Of a DNA stretch of 9,393 bases, positions 1-5,584 are shown piece after piece. The notes below the pieces were generated by a model. That model was not told where the DNA came from. It was given only the letters and a program-made list of their open reading frames with translations, and searched no databases. This DNA comes from Clostridia bacterium. GTDB lineage: Bacteria > Bacillota > Clostridia > Christensenellales > CAG-138. Made by a program: the position numbers and the translations under genes. The stretch's first letter is position 1, and every line of letters starts with the position of its first letter. Location of the stretch: assembly GCA_030530185.1 (NCBI GenBank), contig JAUMVL010000063.1:1-9393 (forward strand). The letters run 5' to 3'.

Positions 1-87
1 ATTCAACTTCTCTGCCAGCTCTTTCTGCGTCATGCCGGCAGCTTTCCGTAAATGTTGGATATACTGTCCAATTTTCAAAGTGTCCAT
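1..87 (-). CDS. XRE-family helix-turn-helix regulator, N-terminal fragment
   Basis: Only the first 29 codons are in the window; the gene runs off the left edge. The peptide begins MDTLKIGQYIQHLRKAAGMT and continues QKELAEKLN. This is the first helix and the start of the second helix of a Cro/C1-type (XRE, HTH_3) DNA-binding domain, whose hallmark is 'R-x-x-x-G-M-T-Q-x-E-L-A'. The start is set by a strong Shine-Dalgarno sequence, GAAGGAG (94-100 on the minus strand), 6 nt before the ATG. A good promoter lies further upstream at 141-169. Many proteins of this family are small repressors that control their own promoter, and an inverted repeat at 189-207 is a candidate site. Whether a sensor or membrane domain follows the HTH cannot be seen. 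The family call is firm; the regulon is unknown. Confidence 0.82.
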   Translation of the reverse strand, partial: MDTLKIGQYIQHLRKAAGMTQKELAEKLN

Positions 88-140
88 AGTATGCTCCTTC
101 GTCGTTCATTATTCTTGTGATTCTTGCGTACTGTGATTTC

Positions 141-169
141 ATCATACTGCAAGAGAAGCAATTCGTAAA
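141..169 (-). promoter_or_regulatory. Predicted sigma-70-type promoter of the XRE regulator
   Basis: Read on the minus strand, a -35-like TTTACG (164-169) is followed after 17 nt by a near-consensus -10 box TATGAT (141-146). This would start transcription near 134, leaving a leader of about 45 nt before the ATG at 87. The -10 and the spacing are good but the -35 is weak, which suits a regulated promoter. Within the leader, ATTCTTGTG (111-119) and ATTCTTGCG (120-128) form an imperfect 9-bp direct repeat on the plus strand, of unknown meaning. Confidence 0.5.
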
Positions 170-188
170 TAACGAGAAAATTGAGAAA

Positions 189-207
189 ATTCTACTTCCG
201 GTAGAAT
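189..207. promoter_or_regulatory. Inverted repeat, candidate operator
   Basis: ATTCTAC (189-195) and GTAGAAT (201-207) are perfect 7-bp inverted arms around a 5-nt centre. The dyad lies just upstream of the -35 box of the XRE promoter. Size and spacing suit a dimeric HTH regulator, but no U-run follows on either strand, so a terminator is less likely. That the neighbouring XRE protein binds here is inferred from position only. Confidence 0.35.
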
Positions 208-209
208 AA

Positions 210-353
210 GCCTTCCGGGCAAATCCGTTTGCCCTTGCTCTTGCCCTTATGAGCGGCGAGGGCGTTGTTGAAACGGCGCAACAATGGATAAACGGATTCG
301 GTGAGCAGATTGTAAATGAGGCAGTTTCAGAGGATTTCATGAAAGCCCTGTAA
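210..353 (+). pseudogene. Possible 3' remnant of an unidentified gene
   Basis: After an in-frame TAA at 207-209, the plus strand is open to a TAA at 351-353. The last 34 codons, from an ATG at 249, read MSGEGVVETAQQWINGFGEQ and end IVNEAVSEDFMKAL. This has the amphipathic, acidic look of a real protein C-terminus rather than a shadow frame. There is no Shine-Dalgarno sequence before the ATG, and the frame stops abruptly upstream, so I read it as a truncated tail left after a rearrangement. I do not recognise the family. Chance cannot be excluded for so short a frame. Confidence 0.25.
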
Positions 354-503
354 TCATCGGCAAACGCCTATCTTTTCGGGGATTTCAAATTCCGATTTGT
401 CGATGTGTTATATCGTTTATGATTCGACATATTTCACCGTCGAACCATCAAAAGCCGGTCCGATGCCAACCCTATCAACGATTTCTGCATCAGCGTCATG
501 TAC
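354..503. other. Gene-free stretch, with a possible minus-strand gene tail
   Basis: No intact gene is visible here. On the minus strand one frame runs from inside the neighbouring terminator (about 511) to a TAA at 417-419. It reads HDADAEIVDRVGIGPAFDG and ends STVKYVES. It has protein-like composition but no start codon or ribosome binding site, so it may be a decayed gene tail or chance. TTCGAC (423-428) and GTCGAA (439-444) form a small inverted repeat with a 10-nt loop and no U-tract. Nothing else stands out. Confidence 0.25.
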
Positions 504-538
504 AAAAATCCCCCGCGGGCTGTGCCGCAGGGGATTTT
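504..538 (-). terminator. Rho-independent terminator of the flavodiiron gene
   Basis: Just past the stop codon at 549, the minus-strand RNA can fold AAAAUCCCC (538-530) onto GGGGAUUUU (513-505). The stem extends through a G-U pair and GCGG/CCGC to about 14 bp, with a 6-nt loop, and ends in a run of U. The G-U pair on the minus strand would be a C-A mismatch on the plus strand, which supports the minus orientation. Confidence 0.85.
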
Positions 539-548
539 GCGTTTGCCG

Positions 549-2540
549 TTATCCCTCTACCTTTTCAAAGTCCTCTTTGCCGTGCTTGCAGAGCGGGCAG
601 GTGTAGTCGTCGGGCAGCTCGTCGCCTTCGTATTCATAGCCGCAGATCTTGCAGACCCACTTGGTCACTTTTTTCACGGGTTGGGCTTCTACCTTTTCAA
701 AGTCCTCTTTGCCATGCTTGCAGAGCGGGCAGGTGTAGTCGTCGGGCAGCTCGTCGCCCTCGTATTCATAGCCGCAGATCTTGCAGACCCATTTGGTTTT
801 CTGCTCGGTCTTGGGCGAGGGCTTGGGCTTGATATGGGCAAAGTAGTAGGCATAGGTTACGGACGGGGCCTTGGACAGCACTTCGCTTTCGGTGATGTCG
901 GCCACGAACAGCGTATGCGAGCCGCAATCCACCGCTTCCGCCACATGGCCGGAAAAGACGGCGTTTACTGCCTGCGTGACGGCATACAGTCCGTTTGCGG
1001 TGCGCTTGACGTCCGCAAAGCCTGCGAATTTATCGGTGTCTCGGCCGCTGGCAAAGCCAAAGCGCCGGAACAGGTCGAACGTCGCGTCCTCGGTCAGTAC
1101 GCAGACGTTGAAGATACCGGTTTTGGCAATCAGATCGTGCGTATGGTTCTGCTTGTTGACCGCGATCGCGATCCGGTTCGGATTGGATGCCACCTGAATT
1201 GCGGTGTTCGTGATGCAGCCATTGTCCTTGCCGCCGTCGCGCGTCGTCACAACGAACAGCCCGTAGGACAGTTTATACAGCGCGGTCGGGTCGTTCGTTC
1301 CGGCAACGGGCGCGGGTGCGGCGGCAGATACCGGCGCGGCGACGGGCAGCGTGTCGATGAGCGCGGCCGCGAGCGCGTCAAGCTCCGCGTCCTGCTCCGG
1401 GCGGAGCGCGCTCTTGATCGTAACGGTCGGATCCACGACAGTCATGTTCTTGCAGGAGGCAAACAGTTCCTTCATCTTCTTGCCGCTCGTCGGGGCCCAG
1501 GAGCCGTTCTCGAGAAACGCGAGCGTGCGGTTTTGAATGTTGTGCGCCACGAGGTCGCGCAGCGCCTCATCCATGCGCACAAAGATTTCGGCATTGTAGG
1601 TCGTCGAAGCAAATACGAGATGGCTGTATTGGAAGGCGGCGGCGACGATCTCGGAGGCGGGCTTGACCGATACGTCCATCATCGTCACGACGGCCCCGCG
1701 CTCGCGGAGCTTGGTAGCCAAAATTTCCGCCGCATTTTCGGTGTTGCCGTATACCGAGGCATAGGCGATCATCACGCCCTGCACCTCCGGCTCATACAGA
1801 CTCCATTTTTGATATTTCTCAAGGTAGTCGCCAAGGTTTTTGCGCCAGACAAATCCGTGCAGCGGGCAGATCATCTTCAGGTCGAGCTTGGCCGCCTTTT
1901 TCAGCGCCGCCTGCACCTGCGGACCGTACTTTCCGACGATATTGGTATAGTAGCGGCGCGCCTCATCGAGGTAGTCGCCCATAAAGTCAACCTCGTCCGC
2001 AAACAGATTGCCGTTGAGCGCGCCGAACGTGCCGAACGCATCGGCAGAAAAGAGCGTACCGGTCGTTTTGTCGAAGGTCATCATGACCTCGGGCCAATGC
2101 ACCATCGGCGCCATGACGAAGGTGAATTCGTGGTGTCCGGTGTTCAGGACATCGCCTTCCTTCACAAGATACGGATCGCAGCTCTCGTCCACATAGCCGA
2201 AGCGTTTCATCATATCGAAGCTCTTTTGGTTGCAGACGATCGTCGCGTTCGGATAGCGGAGCAGCAGCCCCTTAAGCGTTGCGCTGTGGTCGGGCTCCAT
2301 GTGCGAAACCACGATGTAGTCGAGTGCGCGTCCGCCGAGCGCATATTCCACATTTTCAAAAAACACCTTGTCCACCGCGCGATCGACGGTGTCGAACAGC
2401 ACGGTCGTATCGTCGAGCAGCAGATAGGAGTTGTAGCTCACACCGTCGGGCACGGAATACACGCCCTCAAACATGGCAAGCCGCCGGTCATTGCCGCCGA
2501 CCCAAACGAGATCTTCGGAAACCTTTCTTGTGCAGTGCAT
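549..2540 (-). CDS. Flavodiiron protein fused to flavin reductase and two rubredoxin domains
   Basis: This 663-residue cytoplasmic protein should reduce O2 to water and/or NO to N2O, protecting an anaerobe from oxidative or nitrosative stress. Residues 1-250 form the metallo-beta-lactamase-like diiron domain with all ligands visible: H80, E82, D84, H85, H148, D167 and H228. Residues about 256-398 are the FMN-binding flavodoxin domain (ASVYGNTENAA near 261). After an Ala/Pro-rich linker, residues about 416-570 are a flavin reductase domain that begins ALYKLSYGLFVVTTR, like the Moorella high-molecular-weight rubredoxin Hrb. Two rubredoxin domains follow, with cysteine ligands C586/C589/C604/C607 and C630/C633/C648/C651. 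In Moorella, FprA and Hrb are separate partner proteins, and Hrb passes NADH electrons to FprA; here they are one chain, so the fusion is probably self-sufficient. The start has a strong AAGGAGG site 6 nt upstream. A promoter lies at 2570-2598 and a terminator at 504-538. The core function is sure; the O2 or NO preference is not. Confidence 0.95.
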   Translation of the reverse strand: MHCTRKVSEDLVWVGGNDRRLAMFEGVYSVPDGVSYNSYLLLDDTTVLFDTVDRAVDKVFFENVEYALGGRALDYIVVSHMEPDHSATLKGLLLRYPNATIVCNQKSFDMMKRFGYVDESCDPYLVKEGDVLNTGHHEFTFVMAPMVHWPEVMMTFDKTTGTLFSADAFGTFGALNGNLFADEVDFMGDYLDEARRYYTNIVGKYGPQVQAALKKAAKLDLKMICPLHGFVWRKNLGDYLEKYQKWSLYEPEVQGVMIAYASVYGNTENAAEILATKLRERGAVVTMMDVSVKPASEIVAAAFQYSHLVFASTTYNAEIFVRMDEALRDLVAHNIQNRTLAFLENGSWAPTSGKKMKELFASCKNMTVVDPTVTIKSALRPEQDAELDALAAALIDTLPVAAPVSAAAPAPVAGTNDPTALYKLSYGLFVVTTRDGGKDNGCITNTAIQVASNPNRIAIAVNKQNHTHDLIAKTGIFNVCVLTEDATFDLFRRFGFASGRDTDKFAGFADVKRTANGLYAVTQAVNAVFSGHVAEAVDCGSHTLFVADITESEVLSKAPSVTYAYYFAHIKPKPSPKTEQKTKWVCKICGYEYEGDELPDDYTCPLCKHGKEDFEKVEAQPVKKVTKWVCKICGYEYEGDELPDDYTCPLCKHGKEDFEKVEG
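556..665 (-). repeat. Tandem rubredoxin repeat, copy 2 (C-terminal)
   Basis: This 110-bp unit recurs at 688-797 with a 132-bp period, exactly 44 codons. By eye only three bases differ, all at third codon positions and all silent, so residues 582-618 and 626-662 of the protein are identical. Each unit encodes a complete small rubredoxin domain with two CxxC knuckles. Confidence 0.95.
688..797 (-). repeat. Tandem rubredoxin repeat, copy 1
   Basis: This is the partner of the unit at 556-665. A 22-bp spacer (666-687), encoding a short Lys/Pro/Gln/Ala linker, separates the two. The silent differences lie in a His codon (CAT here, CAC in the other copy), a Glu codon (GAG/GAA) and a Lys codon (AAA/AAG). 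Confidence 0.95.
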
Positions 2541-2569
2541 AGGAGTCCTCCTTGGTTGAATTCTCTTAT

Positions 2570-2598
2570 AGTATAGGAAAAAAACACCCCGCGGTCAA
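2570..2598 (-). promoter_or_regulatory. Predicted promoter of the flavodiiron gene
   Basis: On the minus strand, TTGACC (2593-2598) and TATACT (2570-2575) are separated by exactly 17 nt, a near-consensus sigma-70-type promoter. Transcription would start near 2563, giving a leader of about 23 nt that holds the AAGGAGG site. No obvious operator dyad overlaps the boxes. The promoter lies downstream of the M23 gene's terminator, so this gene is its own transcription unit. Confidence 0.75.
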
Positions 2599-2686
2599 GG
2601 GGAAAGTTGCTTGCTCCCGCGACGCATTTTCTTCTTTTTTTTAGATGCCTTCTTTGACGGTACGTATGGGATACTGAAAAATTCGG

Positions 2687-2710
2687 AAAAGCCCGACCGG
2701 CCGGTCGGGC
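2687..2710 (-). terminator. Rho-independent terminator of the M23 peptidase gene
   Basis: A perfect 20-bp palindrome (2691-2710, GCCCGACC arms meeting at a GGCC centre) lies 10 nt past the stop codon. On the minus strand it is followed by UUUU (2690-2687). The GC-rich stem plus U-run is a standard intrinsic terminator. There is no T-run on the plus side, so it acts for the minus-strand gene. From 2599 to 2686 I see no gene. Confidence 0.8.
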
Positions 2711-2720
2711 ATCCAGATTC

Positions 2721-3863
2721 TTACTGTGCATTGAGATACGGCATCGGGTCGAACGGGATGCCGTCGATCAGCAGCTCATAGTGCAGATGCGGCTGCGATT
2801 CGTTCTCCTGCTTGGCAAGGATTGCGATCGGGTCGCCGCGGTAGACGTGCTGCTCGAGCTCGACATAGGGACTGGCGCAATGCGTCAGGCGTGAGACAAA
2901 ACCGTTGCCGTGCCGAATCTCGATCACAAGGCCGTAATCGCCGCGTTCGCCGAGAAAGATGACCGTGCCGCTTTCCGGCGCGACGAGCGTATCGCCCGCA
3001 CGGAGCGAAAAATCAACGCCGTAGTGCATCTTGCCGTTGCGCAGACCGAAGCTTGTCAGCTGCGCGCCATTGCACGGCGGGATGAACTGGAGCTCTCCGG
3101 CATCCTTGCCGGCGGGGGCGGAACCGCCCTCGGTAAAGAGGTACGTCCCCTCCTCGATCGCAAGTGCGGCGGGATCGCTGCCGACACGTGTCTGCGCAGC
3201 GGTTTGGGAGGAGGAGATCGCAATGCCGCTTTTATACAGCACTTCGACGAGGCCAAACGTGTGCTCGGCCTTGCCGAGCGAACGATACAGCCGGGCGCCG
3301 CGCGGAAGATACGGCTGCTGCGAGGTGACGGTTTCGATCTCGCCGGTGATGAGTTCGGCGTGCTCGACCGATCGGACGACCGGCACAAGCGTGCGGGACG
3401 CGGCAAGCCGCTCCTTGGCCTGCTCATAGGTCAGATAATCCACCGAGCCATCAACGGGCGCGAGCGTCAGCTTTGCGTCGATATAGGCGCGGATCAGATG
3501 CTCGGTTTCGGTCAGGTTTTCGACGGCGCAGTCATTGAGATATTCGGTCAGAACGCGCTCCGCGACGTCCCGGCCGGACAGCGCAAACACGGGCACGTCG
3601 TTGACGAGCAGATTGACGGCGGTCACGGGATAGGCGGCATGCGTCGGCGTCGGAGACGGGGAAGCCTTGACGGCCGTGCTTGGCGTCGGGGTGACGATCA
3701 CGACGGCCTCCGTGGAATCGGGATCGGGCGTTTCAAGCGCCTGCGGCTTGAGCAGCGCCATTTTGGGCCGCAGAATGCCGACGGCAAGCAAAACGAACGT
3801 GCCGATGACAAGCACGCCGACCACGCACAGCACGAACAGCCATGTGACCTGTTTTTGATTCAT
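2721..3863 (-). CDS. Membrane-anchored M23 (LytM-type) peptidase
   Basis: This 380-residue envelope protein probably cleaves peptidoglycan cross-bridges. It starts MNQKQVTWLF, with a single membrane anchor at about residues 8-29, so the rest should lie outside the membrane. A Pro/Thr/Ser-rich linker (about 45-78) follows. Next comes a domain beginning near residue 80 (VTAVNLLVNDVPVFAL) and a G5-like segment at about 163-220. The M23 domain occupies about 255-380: H280 and D284 (HYGVD), H328 (THCAS), and H359 and H361 (HLH). The usual zinc ligands and catalytic histidines are all present, so it should be active, unlike degenerate M23 proteins. The start at 3863 has a purine-rich AAAGGGGG site 6 nt upstream; a longer frame to 4016 would run through the promoter and lacks signal character. 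Clostridial proteins of this layout include the sporulation protein SpoIIQ as well as growth-phase hydrolases. Which type this is cannot be told from sequence alone. Confidence 0.88.
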   Translation of the reverse strand: MNQKQVTWLFVLCVVGVLVIGTFVLLAVGILRPKMALLKPQALETPDPDSTEAVVIVTPTPSTAVKASPSPTPTHAAYPVTAVNLLVNDVPVFALSGRDVAERVLTEYLNDCAVENLTETEHLIRAYIDAKLTLAPVDGSVDYLTYEQAKERLAASRTLVPVVRSVEHAELITGEIETVTSQQPYLPRGARLYRSLGKAEHTFGLVEVLYKSGIAISSSQTAAQTRVGSDPAALAIEEGTYLFTEGGSAPAGKDAGELQFIPPCNGAQLTSFGLRNGKMHYGVDFSLRAGDTLVAPESGTVIFLGERGDYGLVIEIRHGNGFVSRLTHCASPYVELEQHVYRGDPIAILAKQENESQPHLHYELLIDGIPFDPMPYLNAQ

Positions 3864-3896
3864 ACGCCGCCCCCTTTCCCGCCGGGTTCTTCGGAT

Positions 3897-3925
3897 AGTA
3901 TAGCATATCCGCGTCGCGCATGCAA
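3897..3925 (-). promoter_or_regulatory. Predicted promoter of the M23 peptidase gene
   Basis: On the minus strand, TTGCAT (3920-3925) is followed after 17 nt by TATACT (3897-3902), both close to sigma-70 consensus. Transcription would start near 3890, about 27 nt before the ATG. A vegetative-type promoter argues mildly against a purely forespore-specific gene such as spoIIQ. Confidence 0.7.
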
Positions 3926-4010
3926 GCATCGGAACAGACCGGAACGGCATGCGCAATTCTCCCAAAAACCGGTTTTTTCGGGCAAAATCCCAAAGTTCCT
4001 GTAAAGAACC

Positions 4011-4038
4011 TTGCAAATCTTTTCCATTCCGATATAAT
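4011..4038 (+). promoter_or_regulatory. Predicted promoter of the MATE transporter gene
   Basis: TTGCAA (4011-4016) and a perfect TATAAT (4033-4038) are separated by 16 nt. The expected transcription start is around 4044-4046, which is the start codon itself. Just upstream, GTTC (3995-3998) and GAAC (4006-4009) form a small inverted repeat that could be a weak operator. The divergent M23 promoter lies about 85 bp to the left. Confidence 0.65.
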
Positions 4039-4045
4039 GAGGTTT

Positions 4046-5533
4046 ATGGAACAGATTCGAGAAAATAAAATGGGAACCGCGCCGGAGGGCAGACTGCTGC
4101 TGTCGATGGGATGGCCGATCATCGTGTCCATGCTCGTGCAGGCGCTTTACAACATTGTGGACAGCGTGTTTGTGTCTCGTCTGTCCATGCTCGATGCCGC
4201 GGCGCTATCCGGAATCCTCGGGGACCTGTACGTGCCCGGCGTGGAAGCGACGATCGGGGACAAGGCATTGAACGCGCTGTCCACGGTCAATCCGTTGCAG
4301 ATGCTGATGATCTCGGTTGCCGTCGGAACCGCAGTCGGCATGAATTCGCTGATCTCGCGACGCCTCGGCGAGCGGCAGTTTGCCAGCGCCAATCGCGCAG
4401 CCGGCAACGGGCTTGTGCTGCTGCTGATATCGGCCGCGGTATTCACCGCGATCGGTCTGACGTTGTCGCAGGCGTTTTTGAACTGGCAGGACAACGACCC
4501 GATCGTGCGACTGTTCGGAACGGAATATATGACGATCTGTCTGTCGCTGTGCTTCGGTATCTTCGTGTCCGTTGGGATCGAGCGCATCATGACGGCGCAG
4601 GGACGGACGCTGGTCGCCATGATGATGCAGCTGACCGGCGCTGTCACCAATATCGTATTGGACCGGATTTTCGTGCTCGGCCTCGGACCGGTTCCGGCGA
4701 TGGGCGTAACCGGCGCAGCGATCGCGACCGTGGTCGGCCAGTTTGCGTCGATGACGCTTGCGATTGTGATGCTCGTTACGTCGAAGAGTGAAATCCGGCT
4801 CCGGTGGTCGGACTTTCGGATGGCGCGACAGACCGTGCGCGAAATCTACAGCGTGGGCGTACCGTCGATTCTGATGCAGGCCGTCGGGACCGTGATGTAT
4901 CTCGGCATGAACGGAATTTTGAAGGCTCTCGGCGAGTTCCATGCCCAAACGCTGGACCCGACCGTGAACTATGTCGATGCGTATAAGAGCGCGTTCGGCA
5001 CGTACTTTCGGCTGCAATCGATCATCTTCATGCCGGTGTTCGGCCTGAACAATGCCGCGATGAGCATTCTCGGCTACAACTACGGTGCGCGGAACAAGAA
5101 GCGCTTTCTGCGTGCGTACGGTCTTTTGACACTGTTCTGCGCCGCGTTCATGACGCTCGGCACCGCTGTTTTTGAAGTGTTCGCACCCGAGCTGATGATG
5201 CTGTTTGCGGTCTCCTCGTTCACCTACGGGATCACGCTCGTCGCAATTCGGACCATTGCCTGGGGATTTGTCTTTGCCGCGATCTGCATCGCGATGAACA
5301 CGGTTTACGGAGCGACCGATACCGGTCTGTACGGAACGATCACCTCGCTTGCGCGGCAGCTTGTCATCCTGCTGCCCGTCGCGATTTTGATGGCGGTCAC
5401 CACGCAAAGCATCGAGGCGGTCTGGTGGGCGTTTCCGATCTCGGAATTTGCAACGCTGGTTCTATCCGCGCTTCTGACCCTGCGTCTGTACCGCAAAAAA
5501 ATCGAGCCGCTCGATCGAATCGAAACGGCTTAA
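4046..5533 (+). CDS. MATE-family multidrug/small-molecule exporter
   Basis: This 495-residue inner-membrane protein should have 12 helices and use a Na+ or H+ gradient to export organic cations, drugs or metabolites. The two MatE halves are clear. The first has residues 15-46 (GRLLLSMGWPIIVSMLVQAL, then YNIVDSVFVSRL), GTAVGMNSLISRRLGE (94-109) and a TNIVLDRIFVLGLGP segment near 201-215. The second half has MPVFGLNNAAMSILGYNYGA (329-348). The start at 4046 (MEQIRENKMGT) fits the usual N-terminus of clostridial relatives; an upstream extension to 3920 would cross the promoter. The ribosome binding site is poor: only GAGG, 3 nt from the ATG. Compared with the usual family pattern there are extra residues in the outer loop after helix 1 (about 47-70) and in the matching loop after helix 7 (about 296-315). 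Substrate is unknown. The gene is monocistronic, ending at a strong terminator. Confidence 0.92.
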   Translation: MEQIRENKMGTAPEGRLLLSMGWPIIVSMLVQALYNIVDSVFVSRLSMLDAAALSGILGDLYVPGVEATIGDKALNALSTVNPLQMLMISVAVGTAVGMNSLISRRLGERQFASANRAAGNGLVLLLISAAVFTAIGLTLSQAFLNWQDNDPIVRLFGTEYMTICLSLCFGIFVSVGIERIMTAQGRTLVAMMMQLTGAVTNIVLDRIFVLGLGPVPAMGVTGAAIATVVGQFASMTLAIVMLVTSKSEIRLRWSDFRMARQTVREIYSVGVPSILMQAVGTVMYLGMNGILKALGEFHAQTLDPTVNYVDAYKSAFGTYFRLQSIIFMPVFGLNNAAMSILGYNYGARNKKRFLRAYGLLTLFCAAFMTLGTAVFEVFAPELMMLFAVSSFTYGITLVAIRTIAWGFVFAAICIAMNTVYGATDTGLYGTITSLARQLVILLPVAILMAVTTQSIEAVWWAFPISEFATLVLSALLTLRLYRKKIEPLDRIETA

Positions 5534-5547
5534 GAGAATACCGAAGG

Positions 5548-5584
5548 CAATGCGGCTTACGAATCGGAGGCCGCATTGTTTTTT
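5548..5584 (+). terminator. Rho-independent terminator of the MATE gene, overlapping the CotH 3' end
   Basis: CAATGCGGC (5548-5556) pairs with GCCGCATTG (5570-5578), a 9-bp stem with a 13-nt loop, followed by six T (5579-5584). It begins 14 nt past the MATE stop. It also covers the last codons and the stop of the convergent CotH gene. The same hairpin forms in the CotH transcript but lacks a U-run there, so it is at best a weak terminator on the minus strand. Confidence 0.82.

Noticed and set aside
1..340. Minus-strand frame open from an ATG at 340 to the left edge
   Set aside because: It overlaps the XRE gene in another frame, has a Cys/Arg/Ser-rich product without family features, and has no ribosome binding site. 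The XRE frame has both a domain match and a strong site.
354..503. Attachment site, CRISPR or small RNA in the gene-free stretch
   Set aside because: No repeated spacers, tRNA-like fold, flanking direct repeats or promoter-hairpin pair could be found by eye.
498..2576. Long plus-strand open frame (692 codons) opposite the flavodiiron gene
   Set aside because: It is antisense to a gene with complete catalytic motifs. Its Arg/His/Gly-rich product resembles no protein and it has no ribosome binding site. Long antisense frames are common in GC-rich coding DNA.
2691..2710. Perfect 20-bp palindrome as a regulator operator
   Set aside because: Its place just after a stop codon and the U-run on the minus strand fit an intrinsic terminator better.
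2910..4004. Plus-strand open frame opposite the M23 gene
   Set aside because: It is a composition shadow: its Arg-rich product has no recognisable domain, and it runs through the M23 promoter region.
3864..4016. N-terminal extension of the M23 protein to position 4016
   Set aside because: It would place coding sequence across the TTGCAT/TATACT promoter and put 51 non-signal residues before the membrane anchor. The ATG at 3863 has a ribosome binding site at the right distance.
3920..4045. N-terminal extension of the MATE protein to position 3920
   Set aside because: It would cross the TTGCAA/TATAAT promoter, and MATE relatives begin close to MEQIRENKMGT.
4205..5407. Minus-strand open frame opposite the MATE gene
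   Set aside because: The product is a His/Arg/Asp-rich shadow with no domain, opposite a clear membrane transporter.
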